From positions 930,001 through 994,000 of the forward strand of contig NC_013720.1 of the NCBI RefSeq assembly GCF_000025185.1: a stretch of DNA of 64,000 bases. Reading direction: 5' to 3'. The notes under the pieces were generated by a model. The model searched no databases. It was given only the letters and a program-made list of their open reading frames with translations, and was not told the DNA's origin. This document shows positions 17,159 to 25,187 of the stretch, piece by piece. Source of the stretch: Pirellula staleyi DSM 6068. Lineage in GTDB: Bacteria > Planctomycetota > Planctomycetia > Pirellulales > Pirellulaceae. Each line of letters opens with the position of its first letter. Position 1 is the stretch's first letter. The translations under genes were made by a program, and so were the position numbers.

Positions 17159-17995
17159 ATGGCAACTATTGAATATAGCCTGTTTCGAATAAAGTTTATC
17201 CGACCATCACAGCAATCGTTTCTGTACACAGAACTTACACCCCAAGAAGTCTTTAAAATCTCACTCAAAGAGAGACCATCCATTCAACTGTCAGGCGGTA
17301 GAACATGGCACATTGGAAATGTACAAGACTACGATTCAAAAAACGGATACTTTGCGTTCGGAAGAACGTCTAAAACAACCAACACTACGTTCGACGATTC
17401 GACTGGAAACTTCGTAGAGAAGGACTTTGAAACTAGTCCGTATACTCACGTAGTGTTCAATTCCACAATAGGAATCTTAGGAATTGCGCACAATCACCGT
17501 CTTGGTCGCAGCTCCGTATCAATATCAGCGAAGCTAGAACGTGCGTTCGAAGCGACTTCAGTAGTAACCCAGAATAATATTGAGGTGGTCATTGCTCCGA
17601 TTTCTGACCCGGAAGGATTCCTCAAGACAGTACTCAACGCCTATCGCATCCTGAAATTCACTGCACACTTCACGGGTCCAAATCCATTTGATGCCGACGA
17701 ATTCTTTCAGCGACCACTATCTGTCTATGCTTCAACGGCCAACGCAAAGAAGGGTAAAGCAATGATTGCAGGTGAAAGCCTAAACAAAGACGTAGTCGCT
17801 GAAGTTGCACGTAGCACTGCCGCCACTGGCAACAAGGCGACTGCGCAGCTCAAGAAGTACAAGAACCAGGCTCCTGTAACGATTGGACTGACTGAGGAAC
17901 CTATCAAACGACGCTTCGACGAATCGACGCACGACCCTCAAATAGTCATCAGTGAACTTAAATCATTATACGACCAGGTGAGGCACAATGATTGA
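17159..17995 (+). CDS. Unrecognised 278-aa protein, first gene of the FRG cassette
   Basis: 278 aa, soluble, no signal peptide or membrane helix. It opens with strand-like segments (IEYSLFRIKFIRPSQQ; TWHIGNVQDYDSKNGYFAFG), has a glycine-containing middle (STIGILGIAHNHRLGRSS), then a helix-rich C-terminal half. The C-terminal ~90 residues are basic (AKKGKAMIAGESL; AQLKKYKNQAPV; EPIKRRFDEST), which may indicate nucleic-acid or partner binding. Composition is clearly more AT-rich than the neighbours and no ribosome site is evident before the ATG, both signs of transfer. It overlaps the FRG gene by eight bases, so the two products are likely made together. I assign no family or function. Confidence 0.75.
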   Translation: MATIEYSLFRIKFIRPSQQSFLYTELTPQEVFKISLKERPSIQLSGGRTWHIGNVQDYDSKNGYFAFGRTSKTTNTTFDDSTGNFVEKDFETSPYTHVVFNSTIGILGIAHNHRLGRSSVSISAKLERAFEATSVVTQNNIEVVIAPISDPEGFLKTVLNAYRILKFTAHFTGPNPFDADEFFQRPLSVYASTANAKKGKAMIAGESLNKDVVAEVARSTAATGNKATAQLKKYKNQAPVTIGLTEEPIKRRFDESTHDPQIVISELKSLYDQVRHND

Positions 17996-18788
17996 ACATC
18001 ATATAACTGACATTGACGATTTAATTCGGCAACTCAATATGCTTCCGAACAACTTTATTTTTCGTGGGCAGTCAAATGCAGAATGGGACTTAACATCTTC
18101 TCTTGAACGTGCGATTGGAAATAACTGGTCAAAGGATATCTCGAAAAAATGCGAAGACCATTCACTGATTCAATTTCAGTCGAAGTTCCACCTCTACGAC
18201 CGCATCAATGCGCAACCCAATTCTAAGTTGGCATGGCTGGCACTTATGCAGCACCATGGCGTGCCAACCAGACTGGTAGACTTTACGGAAAGCCCCTATG
18301 TCGCTCTCTACTTTGCGCTCGAGAGCTATTTGCCCCATACTAAGAGTGATCTTGCAATATTTGCGATTGATTACTCAGCAGTAATGGAGAAATCGCTTGA
18401 CTTAATACGCTCAATAGACAGTGGCTTTAGTGAAACTCGGGCGACCGTCCATGGAAAACGCGATATGGTATTTCAGGATATTGTCGATCGATTCTCCTAC
18501 GACATACTCTGGATTACTGAGCCATCCCAGCTAAACGCGAGACTTGACCGACAGGCAGGATCCTTTGTACTTTCCGGAAATGGCGGGAGGAAAATCGATA
18601 GCATTATTCGTTCGGACACCTATCAAGGCGCGACAATCATCAAGCTTATCATCTCGCACGAACTTTACAGCGACACTTTTGCGTTGCTACGAAAAATGAA
18701 TATTACAAGCAAGAGTCTCTATGGTGATATTGACGGCCTTGCACGTTCAATTCGCATGGAGATGCAAGTGTACACCGCCCCCATATAA
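17988..18788 (+). CDS. FRG-domain protein, second gene of the cassette
   Basis: 266 aa. The FRG domain (named after its Phe-Arg-Gly motif) is clear: NFIFRGQSNAEWDLTSSLER at residues ~22-41, then LALMQHHGVPTRLVDFTESP at ~77-96 followed by YVALYFALE. The N-terminal FRGQ and the QHHGVPTRLVDF block are the signature elements. FRG proteins often occur alone or in small cassettes in variable genome regions, and to my knowledge their biochemistry is not settled. AGGTGAGG sits six bases before the ATG, inside the end of the upstream gene. It shares the AT-rich composition of its partner. Inference only: an effector of a transferred, possibly defensive, two-gene module. Confidence 0.88.
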   Translation: MIEHHITDIDDLIRQLNMLPNNFIFRGQSNAEWDLTSSLERAIGNNWSKDISKKCEDHSLIQFQSKFHLYDRINAQPNSKLAWLALMQHHGVPTRLVDFTESPYVALYFALESYLPHTKSDLAIFAIDYSAVMEKSLDLIRSIDSGFSETRATVHGKRDMVFQDIVDRFSYDILWITEPSQLNARLDRQAGSFVLSGNGGRKIDSIIRSDTYQGATIIKLIISHELYSDTFALLRKMNITSKSLYGDIDGLARSIRMEMQVYTAPI

Positions 18789-18877
18789 GGTATTTAGTCA
18801 TTAGGTCAGGATACACGCATCCGACAGCAGTTGAGGCAAAAGAACAAGGCACGAACGCCATCTAACAACTTAGGTCA

Positions 18878-19020
18878 CGATCCCTCTCAGGGGAGGACAA
18901 TGCTACTTGGAGATCGCGATGTTACTTCAAGCGGAAATCAAGTAGCGGCTGGAAGCAAGGGAGCTGATTGAAGATAGCTCGGCGAGGCGTTGTCAGGTCC
19001 CTGAGAGGGGACCATGACCT
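18878..19020. repeat. Inverted pair of palindromic elements right of the FRG cassette
   Basis: GTCACGATCCCTCTCAGGGG (near 18882) and the reverse complement of GGTCCCTGAGAGGGGACC (near 18997) match, forming an inverted pair about 100 bp apart. The second copy is also a hairpin flanked by TGTCA and TGACCTACAAG, the same border as the repeats at 7407-7434 and 7516-7541. The 280-bp gap to glpD holds no gene. Confidence 0.65.
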
Positions 19021-19068
19021 ACAAGACTATCGAGGACAGTATGGCCGGTGCAGCCGGCCCGACGATGG

Positions 19069-20703
19069 TCAGTTCGAGGACGATGAGGTTGCTGGTGGCA
19101 GGTAGTGCTGGGCGAGTTCGCGGAATTGGGTGAGTTGGTCGGTGATCCAGGCAGAGTCGTGGGCGAGTTCGCGGGCCAAGAGGGTGGCGACTTGCGGGGC
19201 GATCGCCAGGGAAGCCTGGGCGTCGAGCAAGAGCGAGCGGCTGCGGCGGGAGAGGACATCCTCGACGGTCCGGGCCATTTCGTGGCGGGCGTGGAACACC
19301 ACTTCGGCCGGGGTGAGGGGCAAGCTGGGGCTCAGCGGAGCGCCGAGCGTGGGATCTTGCTCGATCAGTTTTTCGATCGCCGTGGCATCGGCGCCGTAGT
19401 GCGCAAAGGGGGAGGCCGACGGGACATACTGGCCCGGGCTGTCGCAAGCGGGATGCTCGGCTGTGGCTCCCCACAGCGGCAGGTCGCGCGTCAGGCAAGG
19501 CTTGGTCGCCAGGCCACCCACTTTGGCAGCGGTGGTCACCACATCTTCAGCCATGTGGCGATAGGTGGTCCACTTGCCGCCGGTGATGGTCACCAGACCG
19601 CTTAGGTCGGTGAGGATCGTGTGATCGCGGGCCAGCTTCGAGGTGCTCGATCCGCTCCCCGCTTTCACCAAGGGACGAATCCCGGCAAATTGGCTCAGCA
19701 CATCGGCGCGTGTTGGCGGGGTGGCGAGGTAGCTGGCAGCGGTCTCGAGTACAAAATCGATCTCGGCCTCGCTGGCCTGGGGCTCGAGCGGAATGGTATC
19801 GATCGGCGTATCGGTGGTTCCGACAACGACCCGATCTTGCCACGGGATCACGAACAAGATGCGGCCATCGCGAGTGCGGGGGACCATCAAGGCAGTATTG
19901 CCCGGCAGGAATTTGCGGGGCAAGACGAGGTGAATGCCGCGGCTCGGGGCGACAATCACGCTGGCGCTCGGGTCGGCCATGCGGCGTACTCGATCGCAAT
20001 ACGCGCCGGTGGCGCTAATCACCACGCGAGCGCGGGCGGTCGCTTCTTCGCCAGTCTCTTCGTTGACGATCGTCGCGCCGCGAACCTTTCCCGATTCGAT
20101 CAGCAGATCGTCGACCCGGGCGTAGTTCAGCAGCACTGCATCGTGGTAGTCGGCGGTGGTGGCGAGGGTGACGAGCAGCCGCGTGTCGTCGAACTGAGCA
20201 TCGTAGTAGACCACGCCGCCACTCAAATCTTGCTGACGGAGGGTGCTTACTTTTTCAAGCGCCGTCGCGCGCGAAACGATCTCAGTAGCGCCGAGCGAGA
20301 GACTTCCGGCCAGGTACTGATACGCCTTGAGACCAGCGGCGTAGTACGGCTTTTCCCACCACTGGTACGACGGAACGAGGAAGGCGAGCGGCTGCACCAG
20401 ATGCGGGACGCGGCGACACAAAATGCCCCGCTCTTCGAGCGACTCGCTCACCAGCGAGACGTTGCCTTGCGCCAGGTAGCGAACGCCGCCGTGGATCAGT
20501 TTGGTGCTGCGGCTGGAGGTTCCTTTGCCGAAATCGGCCTGCTCGACGAGGAGCGTTTTATAGCCGCGCGACGCCGCATCGACTGCAGCGCCAAGCCCCG
20601 TAGCGCCGCCGCCAATGATCAGCACATCCCATGTGTTTTCCGCGTTTTTCCGGCCATTTCCGGTCAATTTCACGCGGTTCCAATTCGCCTGACGATCGAT
20701 CAT
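19069..20703 (-). CDS. glpD: Glycerol-3-phosphate dehydrogenase, FAD-dependent
   Basis: 544 aa. It oxidises sn-glycerol 3-phosphate to dihydroxyacetone phosphate at the membrane and passes electrons to quinones. The N-terminal dinucleotide fold is [20 protein letters not shown] (residues ~26-45), followed by the GlpD signatures [19 protein letters not shown] and [17 protein letters not shown] second block ([19 protein letters not shown]) marks the end of the FAD domain, and the C-terminal ~130 residues form the helical cap. The ATG at 20703 overlaps the glpK stop (ATGA). An upstream extension of the frame lies inside glpK and is rejected. Confidence 0.95.
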   Translation of the reverse strand: MIDRQANWNRVKLTGNGRKNAENTWDVLIIGGGATGLGAAVDAASRGYKTLLVEQADFGKGTSSRSTKLIHGGVRYLAQGNVSLVSESLEERGILCRRVPHLVQPLAFLVPSYQWWEKPYYAAGLKAYQYLAGSLSLGATEIVSRATALEKVSTLRQQDLSGGVVYYDAQFDDTRLLVTLATTADYHDAVLLNYARVDDLLIESGKVRGATIVNEETGEEATARARVVISATGAYCDRVRRMADPSASVIVAPSRGIHLVLPRKFLPGNTALMVPRTRDGRILFVIPWQDRVVVGTTDTPIDTIPLEPQASEAEIDFVLETAASYLATPPTRADVLSQFAGIRPLVKAGSGSSTSKLARDHTILTDLSGLVTITGGKWTTYRHMAEDVVTTAAKVGGLATKPCLTRDLPLWGATAEHPACDSPGQYVPSASPFAHYGADATAIEKLIEQDPTLGAPLSPSLPLTPAEVVFHARHEMARTVEDVLSRRSRSLLLDAQASLAIAPQVATLLARELAHDSAWITDQLTQFRELAQHYLPPATSSSSN

Positions 20704-22193
20704 CGAGGTTCTTCCCAACGTTTCGAGCGCTCGACGGCGTCGGCCCAGCGCTGGCGTTTTTCCCAGGCATGCACGCGCGACATGAGCGGCTCGAAGGCGC
20801 GATCGACTTGCCACTGGGCAGCGATATCTTCGCGCGAGGTCCAGAAGCCGGTGGCTAGTCCCGCGAGATACGCAGCGCCGAGCGCCGTGGTCTCGATCAC
20901 CGCAGGACGAACGACACGGACGCCGAGAATATCGGCCTGAAATTGCAGCAGTAAGTTGTTGGCCGAGCCACCTCCATCGACCCGCAGTTCGGCGATCGGC
21001 TCTCTGGCATCAGCGTTCATCGCATCGAGCAGATCGGCAACCTGGAAGGCGATCGATTCGAGCGCCGCGCGGGCGATATGTCCGGCCGAAGTCCCGCGCG
21101 AGATGCCGATCATCAGCCCCCGCGCGTGAGGATCCCAGTGGGGCGCGCCGAGTCCAGCGAGCGCCGGGACGAGATAGAGCCCGCCATTATCTCGCTCGGT
21201 TTGCGCGAGCGATTCGACTTCGCTCGAGCTGCGAATCAGCTTCAGCCCATCGCGCAGCCACTGCACAATCGCGCCGCCGATGAACACGCTCCCCTCGAGC
21301 GCATATTCGAGCGACTCGCCGGTTTGCGCGGCGAGCGTGGTGAGCATTTTGTGCTGCGACATCAGGGCCGCTGTGCCGGTGCTACGGAGCAAGAAACAGC
21401 CGGTTCCGTAGGTGTTTTTCGCCATTCCTGGCCGAACGCACATCTGTCCGAAGAGCGCCGCTTGCTGATCGCCGGCAACACCGCCAATCGGAACTCCGGC
21501 CAGTGGCAAGTGAGGAGCAACTTCGCCATAGACGAGGCTCGACGGTTTGACTTCTGGCAGCATGCTGCGGGGAATCTGGAGCTCGGCCAGAAGCTGATCG
21601 TCCCAGCAGCCGCGCGTGATGTCGTACAGCATCGTGCGCGACGCGTTCGTGACATCGGTGACGTGTAGCTTGCCGTCGGTCAGTTTCCAGAGGAGCCAAG
21701 TATCGATGGTGCCGAAGGCGAGCTCGCCGCGCTCGGCAGCAGCGCGTGCGCCGGGAACATGGTCGAGTATCCAGGCGATTTTGGTTCCCGAGAAATACGA
21801 ATCGATCACGAGCCCTGTTTTCTCGCGCACGATATCGGCGAGCCCGCGCTGCCGCAGCGTTTCGCAAAGAGGCGCGGTGCGACGATCTTGCCACACAATG
21901 GCCGGATAGATCGGCTGACCCGTTTGGCGATTCCACACCACGGTGGTCTCGCGCTGATTGGTGATGCCGATCGCGGCGACATCGGAGGGACGAATTTGCG
22001 CGCGGGCTATCACTTCCGAGACGGTGCCGATTTGCGCCGACCAAATCTCGAGCGGATCGTGCTCGACCCAACCACTCTGGGGATACGACTGCGTGATCTC
22101 GTGCTGCGCGACGGCAACGATCTTCCCCTCGACGTCGAACAAAATGGCGCGAGCGCTGGTGGTTCCTTCATCGAGAGCAAGTACGTAAGGCAT
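20700..22193 (-). CDS. glpK: Glycerol kinase
   Basis: 497 aa, the usual family length. It phosphorylates glycerol with ATP to sn-glycerol 3-phosphate, the substrate of the downstream GlpD. FGGY-kinase features: [18 protein letters not shown] at the N-terminus, [20 protein letters not shown] near residue 80, [11 protein letters not shown], and the C-terminal ATP-site block [23 protein letters not shown] 22193 has GAGGAA nine bases upstream; the longer frame is out of character. glpK and glpD form a two-gene operon with a four-base overlap. No glycerol facilitator or regulator gene is adjacent. Confidence 0.96.
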   Translation of the reverse strand: MPYVLALDEGTTSARAILFDVEGKIVAVAQHEITQSYPQSGWVEHDPLEIWSAQIGTVSEVIARAQIRPSDVAAIGITNQRETTVVWNRQTGQPIYPAIVWQDRRTAPLCETLRQRGLADIVREKTGLVIDSYFSGTKIAWILDHVPGARAAAERGELAFGTIDTWLLWKLTDGKLHVTDVTNASRTMLYDITRGCWDDQLLAELQIPRSMLPEVKPSSLVYGEVAPHLPLAGVPIGGVAGDQQAALFGQMCVRPGMAKNTYGTGCFLLRSTGTAALMSQHKMLTTLAAQTGESLEYALEGSVFIGGAIVQWLRDGLKLIRSSSEVESLAQTERDNGGLYLVPALAGLGAPHWDPHARGLMIGISRGTSAGHIARAALESIAFQVADLLDAMNADAREPIAELRVDGGGSANNLLLQFQADILGVRVVRPAVIETTALGAAYLAGLATGFWTSREDIAAQWQVDRAFEPLMSRVHAWEKRQRWADAVERSKRWEEPR

Positions 22194-22490
22194 GCTGCAA
22201 TTCCTCGTGGCCGCAAAGCGTGCGGTGAGCCGAGAGAGAGCTTCCACCGCCACGCCTGATCGTACTGCTTATCTTACAGCAGAACACGCTCGCAGAGCAG
22301 AACATGGTCGCGGAGGTGGACCTAGTTGGTCTCGCAGCAGAACCTAATGGCCTCAGCTGCCCGGGTTCTGGCCGTGAGCGATTTCCCCTCCGGCGAGGTT
22401 CGGGCTACAATCCCCCACGCGCGGCTGCTCGACGCGTCACCGATCGTTTTACCCTCCATCGATTGCCAGCGAGCACCTAAGGAACCGGCT

Positions 22491-23309
22491 ATGAAGATCG
22501 TTCGCTTCGTGAATTCGGCAGGAGAAATCAGCTACGGCGAAGAGCGCGGCGATGAAGTGTACGTGATCGACGGCGATCCGCTGACCGGCTGTCGCGTCAC
22601 CAATGAAGTGGCAGAGGTCGAAAAAATCCTCGCCCCGATTGTTCCCAAAGCGATCATGTGCATCGGTCTGAACTACCGCAAGCATGCCGAAGAGGGGAAA
22701 GCGCCGATCCCAAAATTCCCGGTCCTGTTCATGAAAACTCCGTCGGCTGTCCAAAACCCGGGGGACCCGATCGAGCTCCCCCGCACCCTCGAAAGCACCC
22801 GCGTCGACTTCGAATGCGAACTCGCCGTGGTGATCGGCAAACGGTGCAAGAACGTCAATAAAGCCCACGCCCTCGACTACGTTCTCGGCTACACCTGCGG
22901 CAACGACGTGAGTGCTCGCGACTGGCAAAAAGATTTCGGCGGCTCGCAGTGGTGCCGCGGCAAAACGTTCGACACCTTCGCGCCCCTCGGCCCCTGCCTC
23001 GTCTTGAAAGATGCGATTCCCGATCCCAACGCGCTCCGCATCTCGACCAAACTCAACGGCGAAGTGATGCAGGACTGGAACACCAGCGACATGATCTTCG
23101 ACGTCCCGACGCTGATCGAATTCCTCTCGGGAAGCACCACGCTCGAGCCTGGCACCGTCATCCTCACCGGCACCCCTCACGGGGTCGGCATGGCCCGCAC
23201 CCCTCCGGTGTTCCTCAAGCATGGCGACGTGCTGACGATCGAAATCGAGAAAATCGGCATCCTCGAAAACCCCGTCATCGACGAACCAACCCCCGGCAAG
23301 CATGCGTGA
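22491..23309 (+). CDS. Fumarylacetoacetate hydrolase family protein
   Basis: 272 aa. The FAH-fold catalytic domain is complete: MCIGLNYRKHAEEGK, PVLFMKTPSAVQNPGDPI, VDFECELAVVIGKRCKNV (the E-x-E pair are metal ligands), ALDYVLGYTCGNDVSARDWQ and the C-terminal GTVILTGTPHGVGMARTPP. Members hydrolyse or decarboxylate acylpyruvates and related 2-keto acids in aromatic and sugar-acid catabolism. The size and motif set fit the 2-keto-hydroxy-alkenedioate isomerase/acylpyruvase type better than fumarylacetoacetase itself. AAGGAA lies before ATG 22491. It diverges from glpK; the 297-bp gap contains no gene. Confidence 0.93.
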   Translation: MKIVRFVNSAGEISYGEERGDEVYVIDGDPLTGCRVTNEVAEVEKILAPIVPKAIMCIGLNYRKHAEEGKAPIPKFPVLFMKTPSAVQNPGDPIELPRTLESTRVDFECELAVVIGKRCKNVNKAHALDYVLGYTCGNDVSARDWQKDFGGSQWCRGKTFDTFAPLGPCLVLKDAIPDPNALRISTKLNGEVMQDWNTSDMIFDVPTLIEFLSGSTTLEPGTVILTGTPHGVGMARTPPVFLKHGDVLTIEIEKIGILENPVIDEPTPGKHA

Positions 23310-23320
23310 GGAAGCGAGGG

Positions 23321-23369
23321 GCTAGAAGCTAGTAGCTAGAGACTAGGGGCGAGAGGCTAGGGACTAGAG
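23321..23369 (+). repeat. Seven heptamer tandem repeats (consensus RCTAGRG)
   Basis: Reading from 23321 in sevens gives GCTAGAA, GCTAGTA, GCTAGAG, ACTAGGG, GCGAGAG, GCTAGGG, ACTAGAG. Six of seven contain CTAG, spaced exactly 7, 7, 7, 14 and 7 bases. The array begins 12 bp after the stop of the FAH-family gene. CTAG is usually scarce in bacterial DNA, which makes the cluster stand out. Confidence 0.85.
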
Positions 23370-23390
23370 AAGGCAAACACTGGGTATCCG

Positions 23391-23407
23391 CGGTAGCTCG
23401 GCTACCG
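23391..23407. repeat. Triloop hairpin, inverted relative of the 7342 element
   Basis: CGGTAGC-TCG-GCTACCG is a perfect 7-bp stem; its loop TCG is the reverse complement of the CGA loop in the same stem at 7342-7358. It follows the heptamer array and lies 58 bp before the CoA-binding protein start. Confidence 0.7.
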
Positions 23408-23464
23408 GCGCAGACGAAGTTTGTGAGAGTCATTAAGCAAAAGCAGCAAATCGAGGAGCAGCAA

Positions 23465-23827
23465 GTGGCAACGGTTGCGATTTTGGGAGCGAGCAGCGAT
23501 CCGACCAAGTATGGCAATAAGTCGGTCCGTGCGCATTTGAAAAAAGGGTATACCGTTTACCCGGTCAATCCCAAGGGGGGCGAGATCGAAGGACTGACGG
23601 TCTACAAATCGCTCGCCGAAATTCCAGGCGGAACTCTCGATCGCATCTCGGTCTACCTGCCGCCGAAAGTCGGACTCGCGATGGTTCCCGAGATCGCCAT
23701 TCGAGGCTGTAAAGAACTCTGGCTCAACCCGGGAAGCGAAAGCGACGAACTCGTGACCGCAGCCCAGCTCGTGGGGCTCAACGTCATTCAGGCTTGCAGC
23801 ATCGTCGCCATCGGCGAAGTGCCATAA
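23465..23827 (+). CDS. CoA-binding domain protein (YccU type)
   Basis: 120 aa. A single Rossmann-like CoA-binding domain, as in succinyl-CoA synthetase alpha and the YccU family: VATVAILGASSDPTKYGNKS, then GYTVYPVNPKGGEIEGL, LDRISVYLPPKVG and a final CSIVAIGEVP. Stand-alone proteins of this type bind CoA or acyl-CoA; their role is not well defined. The GTG at 23465 is chosen because GAGGAG stands six bases upstream and the family begins at this point; an in-frame ATG 42 bp earlier has no ribosome site. Confidence 0.88.
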   Translation: MATVAILGASSDPTKYGNKSVRAHLKKGYTVYPVNPKGGEIEGLTVYKSLAEIPGGTLDRISVYLPPKVGLAMVPEIAIRGCKELWLNPGSESDELVTAAQLVGLNVIQACSIVAIGEVP

Positions 23828-23946
23828 GGCTGTTTTCGCTCGCACACAGGGCTCGCCTGCATCAAGATTCAGCTTGACTCCGTCGCATGTACATGCGTAT
23901 ACTTATCGGATGTAACGGACGACAACTCTGCAGGTGAGCTGGGCGG

Positions 23947-25023
23947 ATGGATCGTGGCGCAAAAATCTCGGGACGCGGAACGAGCAGTGCGCCGAAGAAC
24001 CGTTTCGAAAAACTCGCGAGCGAAATCGATCTCGAGCATTTCGATCCCCTCGACGAAGATCTGCAGCCGCGCAAAGTGGCGACCGAGCTGTTGCCCGATC
24101 AAGCGAAAACACTGATTCGCGAAAACGACAGCCCCGATATTTCGTTTCGCTATTCGATCAACGTCTATCGCGGCTGCGAGCACGGCTGTGCGTATTGCTA
24201 TGCTCGGCCGTCGCACGAAACGCTGGGGATGAATGCGGGGATTGATTTCGAGACGAAGCTTTTGGTGAAGTACGACGCGCCGAAGCTGCTGCGCGAAGAG
24301 CTGAATCATCGCGCCTGGCGAGGTGCAGAGATTGTGATGTCGGGGGTGACCGACTGCTATCAGCCGATCGAGCGTCAACTGAAACTGACGCGCTCGCTGC
24401 TAGAGATCATGGTCGAAGCCAATCAGCCAACCGGCATCATCACCAAGAATGCGCTCGTCGCGCGCGATCTCGATCTGCTCGCGCAGCTGGCGACGAAGAA
24501 CCTGGTGCACGTGGGCATCAGCATCACGTCGCTCGATCAGCAGCTGACGCGGTTGCTCGAACCACGCACGAGTTCCCCCGCTGCTCGGCTCCGCGCTATC
24601 GAGCTGCTGAGCGCCGCTGGTGTGCCGGTGCACGCCATGATTTCGCCGATCATTCCGGGGCTCAACGACAACGAAATCCCCGAGCTGCTCGCTGCGGTGA
24701 AGCGCGCGGGAGCACGTCGCGCAGGAACCATTTTGGTGCGGCTCCCTTGGGCCGTCGCGCCGATTTTCGAAGCCTGGCTGCGCGAACATCGCCCCACAAT
24801 GGCCGATAAGATTCTCGAGCGGATTCGCTCATCGCGTGATGGCAAACTCAACGACCCACGGTTTGGCAGCCGCATGCACGGGAGTGGCGAGTATGCCGAA
24901 AACATCCGCCGCACCTTCGACCTGTTCGCCAAAAAACTGGGGCTCAGCGACTCACTTCCACCCCTCGACAGCTCGCAGTTCCATCCCCCCAAACTCCCCG
25001 GCACCCAGCAGCTGCTCTTTTAG
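23947..25023 (+). CDS. Radical SAM protein, PA0069 / SplB-like family
   Basis: 358 aa. The cluster-binding motif CEHGCAYCYARPSHE (residues ~77-91) has the Cx3Cx2C spacing of radical SAM enzymes, preceded by FRYSINVYRGC as in the PA0069-type family related to spore photoproduct lyase. Further landmarks are SGVTDCYQPIERQLKLTR and GVPVHAMISPIIPGLND. These proteins presumably carry a 4Fe-4S cluster and cleave SAM to a radical; the substrate is unknown, and the family name does not imply DNA photoproduct repair in a non-sporulating bacterium. It is a single gene with a GC-rich host-like codon pattern. Confidence 0.9.
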   Translation: MDRGAKISGRGTSSAPKNRFEKLASEIDLEHFDPLDEDLQPRKVATELLPDQAKTLIRENDSPDISFRYSINVYRGCEHGCAYCYARPSHETLGMNAGIDFETKLLVKYDAPKLLREELNHRAWRGAEIVMSGVTDCYQPIERQLKLTRSLLEIMVEANQPTGIITKNALVARDLDLLAQLATKNLVHVGISITSLDQQLTRLLEPRTSSPAARLRAIELLSAAGVPVHAMISPIIPGLNDNEIPELLAAVKRAGARRAGTILVRLPWAVAPIFEAWLREHRPTMADKILERIRSSRDGKLNDPRFGSRMHGSGEYAENIRRTFDLFAKKLGLSDSLPPLDSSQFHPPKLPGTQQLLF

Positions 25024-25114
25024 GGGCAGCTCGCTTTCGCCAGCCAGCACCGCTCCTCGCCGGACCAAAAATCCTCGTTTCGCACCCCTTTCGAAATAAA
25101 TAGGCACGCCCGAA

Positions 25115-25141
25115 ACCTAACGACCGTTAAGTAGGTATGAT
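25115..25141. promoter_or_regulatory. Candidate TetR operator overlapping a promoter
   Basis: TAACG-AC-CGTTA (25118-25129) and the wider ACCTA (25115-25119) with TAGGT (25132-25136) form nested inverted repeats. A TATGAT hexamer resembling a -10 box overlaps the right edge (25136-25141). The site lies 47 bp before the monooxygenase fusion, whose operon ends in a TetR-family gene, so autoregulation is plausible. No good -35 box is visible. Confidence 0.45.
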
Positions 25142-25187
25142 CGGGTGAACCCAGGTGGAGCAAGCGAACCGAGTAGGAGTGATAGCG

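Noticed and set aside
18860-18875. TCTAACAACTTAG resembling the edge of an integron attC site
   Set aside because: No matching GTTRRRY partner at a suitable distance and no integrase or cassette array; coincidental.
19621-20940. 439-codon plus-strand ORF across glpD
   Set aside because: glpD is certain on the minus strand.
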